DNA from: Planctomyces sp.
GTDB taxonomy: Bacteria; Planctomycetota; Planctomycetia; Planctomycetales; Planctomycetaceae
Direction: 5' to 3'
Assembly (NCBI GenBank): GCA_027483145.1
Contig: JAIXVG010000173.1
Location: forward strand, 1-32,847
Length of the DNA stretch: 32,847 nt
In this document: in pieces, positions 22,881-31,924 of the stretch
Position numbering within the stretch: the stretch's first letter is position 1
Layout of the letters: each line of letters begins with the position of its first letter
Notes under the pieces: generated by a model
Told to the model about the DNA's origin: nothing
What the model saw: the letters and a program-made list of their open reading frames with translations, nothing else
Databases searched by the model: none
Translations under genes and position numbers: made by a program

Positions 22881-25800
22881 CACTTAGCCTGGGCGGTTGA
22901 TAACCGGAAATGAAGTTGGCTGCGGATCGATCTGGGTCGGGCAGGTCTTCGGTGAGGAAGGACTGGTCAGCGATAGAGATTGCGGAGTTAAGAACTGTAG
23001 CTTGCGGCTCAGACGGGGGTAGATGAGCCGATGGCGGGAAGTCTGGAGATGGCAAAAACGAAGGAGTCTCTGCGGCCATGGACCTGTACACAGGATCATC
23101 CCACAGGCCATCTTCAGACACCTGCATTGTATCCATGTCGCGATGGATGTTAATTCGGTTCCGCTCGTATTCGACCCAAAAGTTAATCAAATCGTTTTGG
23201 GCGTTGAGGACCGATTGAAGTGCGTTAAGCAGATTAAGCCCCTGATTCGCACCGCCACCCGTAGTACGACCTGCATTACCGGCCTGCGCGGCAGCGACCG
23301 GTGCATTCGCACTTTCAATGGCCAGGTCGAGCTGAATGGCTGATGAGCGGAGGTTCTGGCGTGCGGTTTCAAAGTTTTGGCGGAGCACGTTGAGTTGTCG
23401 CCAAGCCGCCCGGACGTCGAACTTAACCTGATCTTCTAATTGCATATAGGCGCGCTTGGCCCGCTGGTAATCGATTTGCGTTTCGCGATAGACGTTACGC
23501 TCGGCGATCTGGTCGAGAGGAGCAGTGACTTGGACTCCGACCTGATAGGTGCTGCGGTCGGCCCTAAAGGCTAACGGTTTGTTGCCTGGAGCTGTCCCCG
23601 CTTGCCCCGAGGCAACGATGTTGAGGACACCCTGCAAACGATTGGCAGCGACTTCCATGGCACGCCGCGCGTCCATAACCCGGGCGCGGGCGTTCATCAG
23701 GTCGAGGCGATTTTCAACGGCATACTGAACGACTTCATCGAAGCCCAACTCGAATTCGGTCAGTGTTATCAGTTCGACTCGCTGACCAACCTGAACGACT
23801 TTCAGTCCCTGGGTGACCTGTAGCAAGTCTTCGTGGGTTACTTTGAGTCGATTAACAAACTGGTTCCACTTTTCGCGAGTTTCAGCCGCGTCACCCATTT
23901 GAATCAAGTCGATCGTAGCTTGTTCAATCGCTGCAAAGTCGTCTTTCAGGCCAGCGAACGTCCGGCGATCCCGTTCCATGTTCTTGAGGACTAATTGTCG
24001 CGAGATTTCGTCGGGAAGCCGTGCGAGACGTTGCGGCTGGTTGGCAGCCACGCGCGCAAAGTCCTCTTCGAGGATGGCAAACCCCTCCTGGCGAACTTGC
24101 TCGACCAACTCCAAAAAGGCTGGTAAGGCCTGGGCCTGGAGATCGGCTGCAGGGAAGTCGGGATCGAGGATTGCCAAATCGTTCACGAACCGGACGACGG
24201 TTTGTTCGATGTTCGTCAAGCGAGGATCGATCAGCTCGAACTGTTTGAGGAGCGACTTATCAATGGTTAACTGGAAGTCGGTCGGTAAGCCCAGTGTTGC
24301 TTTGAACTGATCGATATTGTCGTAGTAGCTTCGTTCGAGACTTCGCAGATTGTTTTGAGAAGTAGCAAGTCGGGGGACCAGTTGGGCCACTTCGAGATTG
24401 ATGATTTCTTGCTGCAGCGTGGCAATGAGATTGCGGACAGCCTGTGCCCACTCGGGCGATTTGCTAAGACCTTCCAGGATGATGATCTCTTCGGGGGAGA
24501 TCGGCCCGCGCCAAATCAGTTCTTTATTTTGTGGATCGTATTCAAACTGACGGACCAGTTCGGGTGGAATGGTGAGTCCTGCCGGCCAGTTTTCAAGTGG
24601 CTCTGTTGTAAGCTTGGGTGGAGGTGACGCCAGAGCACGGGATCGCTCGAGTTGTACGATGATTGATTGAATATTGTCGCGCTGGTTCGAGACTTGCTGA
24701 AATTGGCGCAACAGACCCAGGTAGCCTCCGCCGGGGCCATTCACGACGGTATCGCCGAAGAAAATCTTGCGGAACCGGGCAAGGGTGCGAATGTCGTACA
24801 AGACCTCGCGCTCGCTGCGAGTTAGCGTTTCGAGGACAACCTTGCGGCCTGCACCCAATAACAGCGGCTGAACGATCGAGTAAGATAGGATTGAAGCGCT
24901 ATTGGTTTGGTTGGGTGAGGAAAAGATCCATAATGTGTTGTTGGTTAACTCGGCGATCCACTGGCCACCGGTCGGAAGGAGCTGGCTGACGCCGAAGTTA
25001 CCATTGAGGGCTACCGAGTCGTTGACACTGGGGCGATTAAGATAATTCACCGAGCCACCTGGCTTACGTAAGCCCGTTCCCAAGTAGCGCACGTTGAACT
25101 GGAATTGATCGAATGTGAGCTGCAGCGCAGACAGATAGACGTTCTCGATCTGGGTTTGATACTCGCGACTATTGATGTTCGCCAGTTCGATGGCTTGCGG
25201 GAGGGTCAAGTTCTTGATGGTGGGTACTAGCCGGCCCGTTACGGGATTTGGAGTGGGGACTGGCTGACCCGGACCAGCTTGCTTCGGAAACAATGGATCG
25301 GGGGACGGAGGGAGGGCGGGATCGGTTAGCTCATCTGGGACCGCGTCAGGATCGAGCGGGGCGGCCTGATTGCCTGCGGGAGTGATCCGCGCTGGGCTTT
25401 GAGAAGTCTCGGCGGCGCTGGCGAGGACGATGCCAGCAGACGGTGCCTCATCGTGCGGCGAATCTGCCAGTGCGTGATGGGCCTGAGCTGATGGACGGAC
25501 GCGGGCCACCGTCCAAAGCGAATCGGGGCCCATAATCGCGCTGACATCGCGACTATAGGGGGACCGGATGTCGATCTTGGGACCTTCTCGCGAGTACTGG
25601 CCGGGGATTTCTTCGGGCAAGACGTCGAAGCGATCGAGCCACTGAGGATTCTCGACCGACATCGATTCACCAAATTTGTGCCAGCTTTGGTAACCGGAAT
25701 AGCCAATCACCCGCTCCATATAGATTCCAGCGGCTGGATCGTCTGGCGGGAGTGGCGGCCTGTCGGGCTGGTAGGGATCGTAGAGACGACTACGGGGATC

Positions 25801-26025
25801 AGCTTCGGTTGTCAGGCGTGGCAAATCCCAGCGTGGATCGGCAGTCTTCTTGAGAAGTTCGTTGTAGGTATCGAAGTCGGCTTGTGTTCGCCAAAAGTTA
25901 CGCGAGCAACCACTGACAGCGAATAGAAACAGGCCGGCAATCAGCATCACCGTTCGCGGCTGGCAAACGTGTCTGACAGCCTGATTCCAGGCCAAGCGGT
26001 AAGTAGCGCGCGTAGACAGGAGCAT
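22696..26025 (-). CDS. TolC-like outer-membrane efflux lipoprotein, enlarged
   Basis: 1109 residues from ATG 26025 (GTG at 26034 possible), over twice the usual TolC length. LIAGLFLFAVSGC is a lipoprotein signal with the modified Cys at residue 40. About 230 residues of Pro-rich, low-complexity sequence precede the first outer-membrane efflux repeat (KNLTLPQAIELANINSREYQ). A long helical insert follows (about 420-720), then the second repeat (FELGFDEVVQYAVENRLDLMNARARVMDARRAMEVAANRLQG...). NPGT-like strand segments such as LGTGLRKPGGSVNYLNRPSV suggest barrel strands. The C-terminus is a disordered Pro/Asp-rich tail whose last 60 or so codons overlap the HlyD-like gene in another frame. It forms an export pair with that adaptor. 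Confidence 0.9.
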   Translation of the reverse strand: MLLSTRATYRLAWNQAVRHVCQPRTVMLIAGLFLFAVSGCSRNFWRTQADFDTYNELLKKTADPRWDLPRLTTEADPRSRLYDPYQPDRPPLPPDDPAAGIYMERVIGYSGYQSWHKFGESMSVENPQWLDRFDVLPEEIPGQYSREGPKIDIRSPYSRDVSAIMGPDSLWTVARVRPSAQAHHALADSPHDEAPSAGIVLASAAETSQSPARITPAGNQAAPLDPDAVPDELTDPALPPSPDPLFPKQAGPGQPVPTPNPVTGRLVPTIKNLTLPQAIELANINSREYQTQIENVYLSALQLTFDQFQFNVRYLGTGLRKPGGSVNYLNRPSVNDSVALNGNFGVSQLLPTGGQWIAELTNNTLWIFSSPNQTNSASILSYSIVQPLLLGAGRKVVLETLTRSEREVLYDIRTLARFRKIFFGDTVVNGPGGGYLGLLRQFQQVSNQRDNIQSIIVQLERSRALASPPPKLTTEPLENWPAGLTIPPELVRQFEYDPQNKELIWRGPISPEEIIILEGLSKSPEWAQAVRNLIATLQQEIINLEVAQLVPRLATSQNNLRSLERSYYDNIDQFKATLGLPTDFQLTIDKSLLKQFELIDPRLTNIEQTVVRFVNDLAILDPDFPAADLQAQALPAFLELVEQVRQEGFAILEEDFARVAANQPQRLARLPDEISRQLVLKNMERDRRTFAGLKDDFAAIEQATIDLIQMGDAAETREKWNQFVNRLKVTHEDLLQVTQGLKVVQVGQRVELITLTEFELGFDEVVQYAVENRLDLMNARARVMDARRAMEVAANRLQGVLNIVASGQAGTAPGNKPLAFRADRSTYQVGVQVTAPLDQIAERNVYRETQIDYQRAKRAYMQLEDQVKFDVRAAWRQLNVLRQNFETARQNLRSSAIQLDLAIESANAPVAAAQAGNAGRTTGGGANQGLNLLNALQSVLNAQNDLINFWVEYERNRINIHRDMDTMQVSEDGLWDDPVYRSMAAETPSFLPSPDFPPSAHLPPSEPQATVLNSAISIADQSFLTEDLPDPDRSAANFISGYQPPRLSDDNSPDDNFAIDWTGEPATSRPNSQIAEPSATIPVEPAVDRPADNRGVGRGGLVRLSGARR

Positions 26026-26084
26026 GGGCCTCACCGGAAGACGTAGGGTCTGCCAAGTGTTAGGAGGGTGGGAAGGTGTTGGAT

Positions 26085-26110
26085 GTCAGGCGTCGTCAGC
26101 CACGCCTGAC
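26085..26110. repeat. GTCAGGCGT/ACGCCTGAC interspersed hairpin
   Basis: A perfect 9-bp inverted repeat around CGTCAGCC, 60 bp upstream of the TolC-like gene start. The CAGGCGT..ACGCCTG motif has the look of another planctomycete intergenic palindrome; only one copy is seen here. Confidence 0.55.
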
Positions 26111-26404
26111 GCTTGGGTGCTGCCGTTGACGCCAAGCCGCGAGCCCCCTTGGGATGAAGACCGACGATGAAAGCGCGTGACGGCATGGAGAGGTGACGAA
26201 TCCCCTCCCCTACACTTCCTATCGGTCGAAACTGCTGCCGTTGGTCACCCAAAGTCGTTACGATCGTTAAGATCAACCATTTGTGCCGGGGACTTGGGCG
26301 AGATTGGTTGGCTAAGGTTCCTCGAGGTTCGGCAGAAATGGCCGATGATGAGTTGCGGGCGAGATTCTCGATCGAAGTCAGATAGCTAAGGGTTTGCTGG
26401 AAGC

Positions 26405-26824
26405 ATGTCTGTCGCGTTCACCACCACCCATCGGGTTGAATTCTTTGAAACCGACATGGCAGGGATTGTTCACTTTGCCAACTATTACCGAATGATGGAG
26501 TCGGCCGAGCATCAGTTTTTTCGTTCACTGAAACTGCAGATTGCTGGGACGTTGCCGGATGGGACTCCGTTTGGCTGGCCTCGCATTTCTGCGACGTGCC
26601 GCTTTCGTGCTCCGGCCAGGTATGAGGATGTGATTACGATTGAGGTGAGCGTTAAGACGCGAAGTCATCGCTCGCTGACGCTGACATACGAGTTCCGATT
26701 GAATGAGACCGTATTGGCCGAAGGGGAAATGACGACCGTTTTCTGCCGCGTTGAATCTGGTGGAAAGCTGGAAGCGATGGCGATACCTGAAGATGTCGTC
26801 AGAGCTCTTGAATCATTCAATTGA
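26405..26824 (+). CDS. YbgC/4HBT hotdog-fold acyl-CoA thioesterase
   Basis: 139 residues, typical for single-domain hotdog thioesterases. VEFFETDMAGIVHFANYYRMMESAEHQFF carries the 4-hydroxybenzoyl-CoA thioesterase signature, with Asp17 (ETDMAGIVHFANY) as the catalytic acid. FRAPARYEDVITIEVSV and LTYEFRLNE give the central hotdog strands. Such enzymes hydrolyse acyl-CoA or acyl-ACP thioesters; the substrate is unknown. The spacer to the divergent TolC-like operon is about 380 bp. The permease gene follows 62 bp downstream on the same strand, but a functional link is not obvious. Confidence 0.88.
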   Translation: MSVAFTTTHRVEFFETDMAGIVHFANYYRMMESAEHQFFRSLKLQIAGTLPDGTPFGWPRISATCRFRAPARYEDVITIEVSVKTRSHRSLTLTYEFRLNETVLAEGEMTTVFCRVESGGKLEAMAIPEDVVRALESFN

Positions 26825-26886
26825 CTTGATTGATGGAGCGGGTGCGGCGACTGCTCGCCTGCCAAGATGAGTGAAAGAAACTTGCT

Positions 26887-27720
26887 GTGATTGCTGCGAT
26901 CGACTCAATTCGTGTTTGGTGGTTCATTCTGCGAACCAGCCTGGAAGAGCGTCTGGCTTATCGTGGGGATTTTATCTTTGCGACCCTCGTTCGCTTCCTG
27001 CCGATTGTGACACAGATTTTTCTCTGGGGTGCGATTTTTGAGGGAGCGATTCGAGCTGGCCGCAATACAATAAACACCTACACCTATGGCGATATGGTCG
27101 CTTATTACTTGCTGGTGATGGTGGGGCGAGCGTTCAGCAGTATGCCGGGCCTGACAACCGGGATTGCCCGCGATATTCGAGATGGAACGATTCGGAAGTA
27201 TCTGACTCAGCCGATTGATATGCTGGGCTATTTGTTCTGGTATCGAGTGGCCCACAAGCTGGTCTACTACGTGATGGCGACACTGCCGTTTGCCCTGGTT
27301 TTTTACTTGTGTCGGAGTTACTTCCGAGGCTGGCCCGATACTTACACTCTGGTGGGTTTCGTCCTGGCGTGTGGCATGTCGTTCCTAGTCGGGTTCTTGC
27401 TGGAGGCATTGCTAGGCCTGTTGGCCTTCTGGTTTCTGGAAGTGAGTTCGCTCGTGTTTGTTTACATGATGCTGAACTACTTTTTATCGGGGCATATGCT
27501 GCCCCTTGATTGGCTACCGGGATGGCTGGGCGTGGTTGTGCAGTGGCTGCCGTTTAAGTACCTGGCCTACTTTCCTGCGGCCATCATGCTGCAGCGCTAC
27601 GATCATGGCCAATTGGCCACCGAGCTATTGATTGAGGTGGTCTGGATTGGGGTGCTGCTGATCGCCAACCGGGCGGCTTATCACTTCGGTGTCAAACGGT
27701 ATTCGGCGTTTGGAGGGTAG
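26887..27720 (+). CDS. ABC-2 type permease (DUF990-like)
   Basis: 277 residues from GTG 26887. About six hydrophobic segments: [85 protein letters not shown] and [51 protein letters not shown] is the cytoplasmic coupling region typical of ABC-2 permeases of the PF06182 kind, which usually pair with a second permease and an ATPase. Neither is beside it, so the rest of the transporter must be encoded elsewhere or upstream. The substrate is unknown. Confidence 0.82.
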   Translation: MIAAIDSIRVWWFILRTSLEERLAYRGDFIFATLVRFLPIVTQIFLWGAIFEGAIRAGRNTINTYTYGDMVAYYLLVMVGRAFSSMPGLTTGIARDIRDGTIRKYLTQPIDMLGYLFWYRVAHKLVYYVMATLPFALVFYLCRSYFRGWPDTYTLVGFVLACGMSFLVGFLLEALLGLLAFWFLEVSSLVFVYMMLNYFLSGHMLPLDWLPGWLGVVVQWLPFKYLAYFPAAIMLQRYDHGQLATELLIEVVWIGVLLIANRAAYHFGVKRYSAFGG

Positions 27721-27931
27721 GGTGTTTAAGTGTCTGGAGCCATCACAAGAAGTTTCATCCTTATTAGGCACAAAGTTGATCACTTCGACGGACTCGAAGT
27801 GGTTTGATAACTTGCCGGTGGAATCCTCGGAATCGTGGTTCACGGAGTGACATCCGCCACGAACCGGGTCTCGAAGGCGCTTTGTGATAAACCATTGTGA
27901 CATTGGGTTCGGGGCGCTCATCGTTACTTGA

Positions 27932-28699
27932 CTAAAACTCGCTGATGGTCTCTCCGCCGGCGATTGTCGTTAGGGCAGCACGAGTTCCTTGATCAAGATC
28001 TTCCGATAAAAATCGCACTGAGCCATCGGCCAGCAGGCCAAAGCAACCCCCGCTATGGATGTAGCGCTGATCCGCAGTGGCACTTAGAAATCGCTTGTCA
28101 GAAACATCGTCTGGTTGCATCCAGGGTACCCCCTCACCGATTGGTTGCTCGACAATCAGAAGAGTGTTACTCGTTCCGTCCTTGATATCCTTGACACAGC
28201 GAGACTCAGAATCCGGAAAGCAGGATGTTTGAGAAATGATAGCCGCGTATGGAGTTGTGTTATTCGGTTTACCCAGCGACGGGCAAGAATAGACTTCAAC
28301 CACATGATCTCTGGCTTTGGTGTTCGAAGGATGATCCCAGGGCACAGAGAGATCAATCGAATCGTACAATGTTCTTTGGTTCAGGAATGGCAGAATCAAC
28401 GTCCGCCAACTGTGTAACTTGTTTCCTTTCGCATCGACCGAGAAGGCTGGGGGAAAACAGCCAAAGAAGTCGTGATAGTTGTGTATGGCCGAGCCAATCA
28501 GCTTGAGATGGCTTTTACACGTAGTACGGAAAGCGGCCTCTCTGGCTTGACGAATGCCCGGTAAGAGGAGTCCGAAGAAAATCGCTGCAAGTAGAATGAT
28601 TGCCGCAATAAGTACGATCAATGAGCCTTTCCCAGCCCTGCGCGCATGGTCCGTTCTTGTTGTGGTTTGGCAGCGAAGCAATTGGCGTATCTGGCCCAT
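27932..28699 (-). CDS. DUF1559 family protein with atypical N-terminus
   Basis: 255 residues. A single N-terminal membrane segment (SLIVLIAAIILLAAIFFGLLLPGI) leads into QAREAAFRTTCKSHLKLIGSAIHNYHD and FPPAFSVDAKGNKLHSWRTLILPFLNQ, the DUF1559 signature. The usual C-terminal HSGGCFGLLADGSVRFLSE block is present. DUF1559 proteins are massively expanded in planctomycetes and are pseudopilin-like, but most begin with a prepilin motif 'GFTLVELLVVIAIIGIL'. Here that is replaced by KGSLIVLIAAIILL, lacking the +5 Glu, so cleavage by prepilin peptidase is doubtful. Surface or secretion role is inferred from the family. Confidence 0.92.
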   Translation of the reverse strand: MGQIRQLLRCQTTTRTDHARRAGKGSLIVLIAAIILLAAIFFGLLLPGIRQAREAAFRTTCKSHLKLIGSAIHNYHDFFGCFPPAFSVDAKGNKLHSWRTLILPFLNQRTLYDSIDLSVPWDHPSNTKARDHVVEVYSCPSLGKPNNTTPYAAIISQTSCFPDSESRCVKDIKDGTSNTLLIVEQPIGEGVPWMQPDDVSDKRFLSATADQRYIHSGGCFGLLADGSVRFLSEDLDQGTRAALTTIAGGETISEF

Positions 28700-28737
28700 T
28701 TTTCGATCTTATGCAGAAAAGGCTCCTGACACCTTTT

Positions 28738-29865
28738 TTATCTTCTGGGGCGTTCGCGGCCGGTGAGTTCGCGTTCGAATTCGTCCCAGGCGGGTTCGAC
28801 GACGTTCTTCTTGATGAAAGTTTTGGTTCGTCTTTCCGCCTCTTTGAGCAGGTAAGGGTCTTCTTCCTCGAACTGGGCGTTGCCCTCTAGCTCATCGGCT
28901 GGCAGGTCACGGGAAGGGGGGCGGCGACGTGGGGCGGGAGTGGAGTCTTCATCTTCGTAGAGCGGGTCGGCCGGTACGCGGCGGCCGCTGGATCGGGATG
29001 ACCGGGCGGAGGGCTGAGAACGTGGGTCGCCCAGCGGAGGCTCGTCCCAGGCGGGTTCTTCGGGGTCCCATGCATCGGGCTCTGTGGCAGGACGATTATT
29101 GGGAGTCTTGTTGGGCTGATTTCCCTGGAAGCGAGACCAGATTCCTTCGACGGCTCCGCGCACGGTTCCGCCGATTGAGCTTTCTGATTCTTCATCTGCA
29201 GCGGGGGCGTCTTGTTCCCACAAGTCGGCCCCATCGCTGGCGCGATACCCTGAGCGTGGTCGATTCTTGCTGTTACGAGTCGTATCGGCCCGATCGGGAC
29301 GAGCAGGGGAAGAACGTGGCTTGCGCGTTGTGGCCGATTTACGATTCGTTGCCAGCTGGTCGGCCGGCAATTCATCAAGATTCTGCAGGTAAGGCGTGAT
29401 TACCTTTTGCAGGCCTTCAGGCAGAATGGGGTCGACCTGACGCATGATTGTGCGGGCGATTGTGCTTGATTCGGATCGCAGAATGCGCTCGCGAGCTTCG
29501 GCAGAGACGGTAACCAGCGTGATCGTGATGATCAGCGTGATGACTACACCCTTCACGCCCCCCAAAATGAAGCCAAGATGGCGGTCGAATTCGGAGAGCT
29601 TGAGTTTTTCGAGCGATTCTTTGACCGATCGAACCATCAGATAGACTGCCAGCGCCACCATCACGTATACGGTCAACAAGGCGAACAAGTGGTTACTGGG
29701 AGGGTCCCCGAAGTAAGGGGCCAGGCTGACCGACAGCGGGACCGCGATCATGTATCCGAGGACGAGCGATGCAACCGGGGCGACCTGCCAAGCCAAGCCG
29801 CGCCAGGCACCTTGCACGGCGCTTGCGATAACGATCAGCAGCATTATTACGTCGTATAGCATCAT
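28738..29865 (-). CDS. CvpA-family membrane protein with long charged tail
   Basis: 375 residues. The first 150 or so contain four hydrophobic segments with the CvpA pattern (YDVIMLLIVIASAVQGAWRGLAWQVAPVASLVLGYM, then KLKLSEFDRHLGFILGGVKGVVITLII). CvpA proteins are inner-membrane proteins affecting colicin V production and envelope stress, with uncertain mechanism. The remaining 220 residues are disordered and rich in Pro, Arg, Asp and Ser (TRKPRSSPARPDRADTTR, EDPYLLKEAERRTKTFIKKN), much longer than classical CvpA. It lies 42 bp after the DUF457-like gene in the same direction, so it is probably co-transcribed. Confidence 0.85.
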   Translation of the reverse strand: MMLYDVIMLLIVIASAVQGAWRGLAWQVAPVASLVLGYMIAVPLSVSLAPYFGDPPSNHLFALLTVYVMVALAVYLMVRSVKESLEKLKLSEFDRHLGFILGGVKGVVITLIITITLVTVSAEARERILRSESSTIARTIMRQVDPILPEGLQKVITPYLQNLDELPADQLATNRKSATTRKPRSSPARPDRADTTRNSKNRPRSGYRASDGADLWEQDAPAADEESESSIGGTVRGAVEGIWSRFQGNQPNKTPNNRPATEPDAWDPEEPAWDEPPLGDPRSQPSARSSRSSGRRVPADPLYEDEDSTPAPRRRPPSRDLPADELEGNAQFEEEDPYLLKEAERRTKTFIKKNVVEPAWDEFERELTGRERPRR

Positions 29866-29907
29866 GATGGCGATTCCATTCGGTCACTGATGACGAACTG
29901 CGTGTGA

Positions 29908-30702
29908 CTATCTCAAAATGGGTTGTAGATTATCGGGGTTCCAACCACCCTGGCCAGAAGTCAGAGGTTTCTCGGCTGTTCGACCGGGACGCCTGAGCCG
30001 CTGGACGGGGGCTTCATCCGGCCTCCCGATTGAGGGTGAGACGATATAGTTTGTTTTGATTTGCTGGTGAGGGGTGGTGACATCTTTGAGGACCGTTAGC
30101 CCCAGCATCAGCAGAATTCCATAGGTTGCAGCGGTTGGGCCGAAGTCGTTGCCAACCAGCTTCAGGGCTGTTCCAAACGACTTTTTAAGACGTGGCACGC
30201 CAGCAGCGAAGCTGACGCTCCAGATTTCATCGAGGACCAGATGAGAGCCATAACCGAGCATAGCGCCAGCCGCCTTGAAACTTCGTGAGGCTTCAGCACC
30301 TGGCTCGCAAACGAGGAATACGAGCATCCCTGTAATCAGGATGGCTGGAATACTGTGAAACATTCCGCGATGGACGGTAAATCGCCGCAGGATTTCCCCC
30401 AGCCCGAACCGAAGGACCAAGTACATAGGAACGCCGGCCGCGACCATATGCTCGAGGTTCATCCCCGACATGGCCATGCGGTTCATGACGAGCATGGGAA
30501 GGACTGCAGCGGCGAAGCCGATGGTTTCGCGAGCGGGGATACCACTATCACTGTCCAGGTCAGGCATCATGCCGCCGATGCTGGTTAACCCACCGGCGAC
30601 AACGCAACTGGCGGTGGGGAGGTGGAGCCATTCGGATCCCCACCAGCCGTACCCCACCCCGAGGATGGTGCTTACACTGATATGGGTCCCAAAACCGGCC
30701 AT
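29908..30702 (-). CDS. DUF457/YdjM-type membrane-bound metal-dependent hydrolase
   Basis: 264 residues from ATG 30702; a TTG five codons upstream is also open. GFGTHISVSTILGVGYG at the start, MMPDLDSDSG (metal-binding acids), FTVHRGMFHSIPAIL and GAMLGYGSHLVLDE are the conserved blocks of the family, whose His and Asp residues are thought to bind metal in the membrane. Five or so hydrophobic segments. The C-terminus is a polar tail of about 60 residues. First gene of a pair with the CvpA-like protein. Enzymatic activity in the family is not well established. Confidence 0.88.
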   Translation of the reverse strand: MAGFGTHISVSTILGVGYGWWGSEWLHLPTASCVVAGGLTSIGGMMPDLDSDSGIPARETIGFAAAVLPMLVMNRMAMSGMNLEHMVAAGVPMYLVLRFGLGEILRRFTVHRGMFHSIPAILITGMLVFLVCEPGAEASRSFKAAGAMLGYGSHLVLDEIWSVSFAAGVPRLKKSFGTALKLVGNDFGPTAATYGILLMLGLTVLKDVTTPHQQIKTNYIVSPSIGRPDEAPVQRLRRPGRTAEKPLTSGQGGWNPDNLQPILR

Positions 30703-31323
30703 CGTCGGCGTTCTCAAATCAGGAGGTCGACGACCTGCATGCCGCCCGAGGTGCCAGGTAACCGTGTTCCAAAATCGGATCTTCAGACCAGTGCGGCTCT
30801 GGCGCTAAACGTCCCGCTAGGGGTGCTCTTAAGAAATTAGGCAAACTGGGTCAAGACGAGTTCGCGAACGGCGAATAGAAACTTCCGCGGTTACAGTTCA
30901 GCCTTTCAGAAAACCTGATTCAGCAGTGAGATGTAACTAAATGGGTAGAAATGGCATCGCCTGACCCGTCCGCCTGGTGGTGAAGACGGACTGGAGAACT
31001 ACGCGCACGGTGGAAAATCGCCAGAAGAGGAGGTCGATTGCAGCTAACGTGGAGGCTGGTTACACTTTCAGGTCCTATTCGGACTTGTCAACTGAGGTGA
31101 ACTTGCGTTCATGGCTTGCTGAATTGCGGGTGACTCCTGGCAGTGTCCAGGTCACCTGGCGGCCACTGGTTTAGAAGTTGGCAGGGACGGTTACCGAGTT
31201 TTTGTTTTTTTTACACGCTTGTTTTCCCGCTAAGGCGATAATCAGATCAGTCTGGTTGGGCTGCGACTCGCCACAGAGCGATGTCTCCGGGATTGAACGA
31301 GCCGCGGAAAGCTGTTGAGAGTT
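30703..31323. other. Spacer with the rpmE leader
   Basis: About 620 bp between divergent genes. No convincing coding frame. A T-rich run (GTTTTTGTTTTTTTT, 31198-31212) and an A/T-biased patch precede rpmE. I do not see a known ribosomal leader structure. Confidence 0.55.
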
Positions 31324-31596
31324 ATGCAAGCTGGCATTCATCCCGAATATCGCGACGTTGTGTTTGTTGATTCGTCTACTGGCGAGAAGTTTGTGATCAG
31401 TTCGACGATCCGGACCGATAAGTCGATCGAGCACGACGGAAAGAAGTTCCCGATGGTCACTGTTGATATCAGCAGTGCCTCGCACCCCTTCTTCACCGGC
31501 AAGCAGAAGTTCATCGATACCGCCGGCCGGGTTGAGAAGTTCCAGAAGAAGTACAAGTGGGACAAGCGCAACGAAGGGGCAGAAGCGAAGGGCTAG
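31324..31596 (+). CDS. rpmE: Ribosomal protein bL31, zinc-independent type
   Basis: 90 residues from ATG 31324; a TTG at 31315 is in frame but would add only MRV. MQAGIHPEYRDVVFVDSSTGEKFVISSTI and DISSASHPFFTGKQKFIDTAGRVEKFQKKYKW are the L31 signature. The CxxC zinc-binding pairs of C+ L31 proteins are absent, making this a C- or type B form. It belongs to the large ribosomal subunit. Followed 328 bp on by prfA in the same direction, a frequent neighbour of rpmE. A hairpin at 31667-31688 sits between them. Confidence 0.95.
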   Translation: MQAGIHPEYRDVVFVDSSTGEKFVISSTIRTDKSIEHDGKKFPMVTVDISSASHPFFTGKQKFIDTAGRVEKFQKKYKWDKRNEGAEAKG

Positions 31597-31666
31597 ATGG
31601 TGGCTGGACTTTGCGGGTCACCATCGCACAACCTGCAGCCAGTGCAATAACCAGATTTGTCTGCCG

Positions 31667-31688
31667 GTAGTTGAATCAGTTCAACTAC
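31667..31688 (+). terminator. Hairpin between rpmE and prfA
   Basis: GTAGTTGAA-tcag-TTCAACTAC, a perfect 9-bp stem with a 4-base loop, 70 bp after the rpmE stop. There is no T-tract, so it may be an attenuator or processing site rather than a simple terminator. Confidence 0.5.
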
Positions 31689-31924
31689 TGCGACCGGTGC
31701 GAATAATGACCCTCTGTTCGGGCCGACGTGGCCACGTGCGGAGGGTTGTTTGCTATGCTGTGATGGGGTAGTAGCCTAAACACGGTAGTGGTTTGCAGTT
31801 TGACATGATCATCAGGTTGCTGGTCGACACCTGGTTGAAGCGCCAAACGTTTTACAGGCTTGGGGCTGCTATCATACGGCTTCGCCCGATTTGCTGACCG
31901 GCTCTTAACAGATCGTTTGTTCCA

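Noticed and set aside
27625-27921. 98-residue minus-strand frame after the DUF1559 gene
   Set aside because: It overlaps the 3' end of the permease gene, has no domain and a low-complexity polar composition; probably chance.
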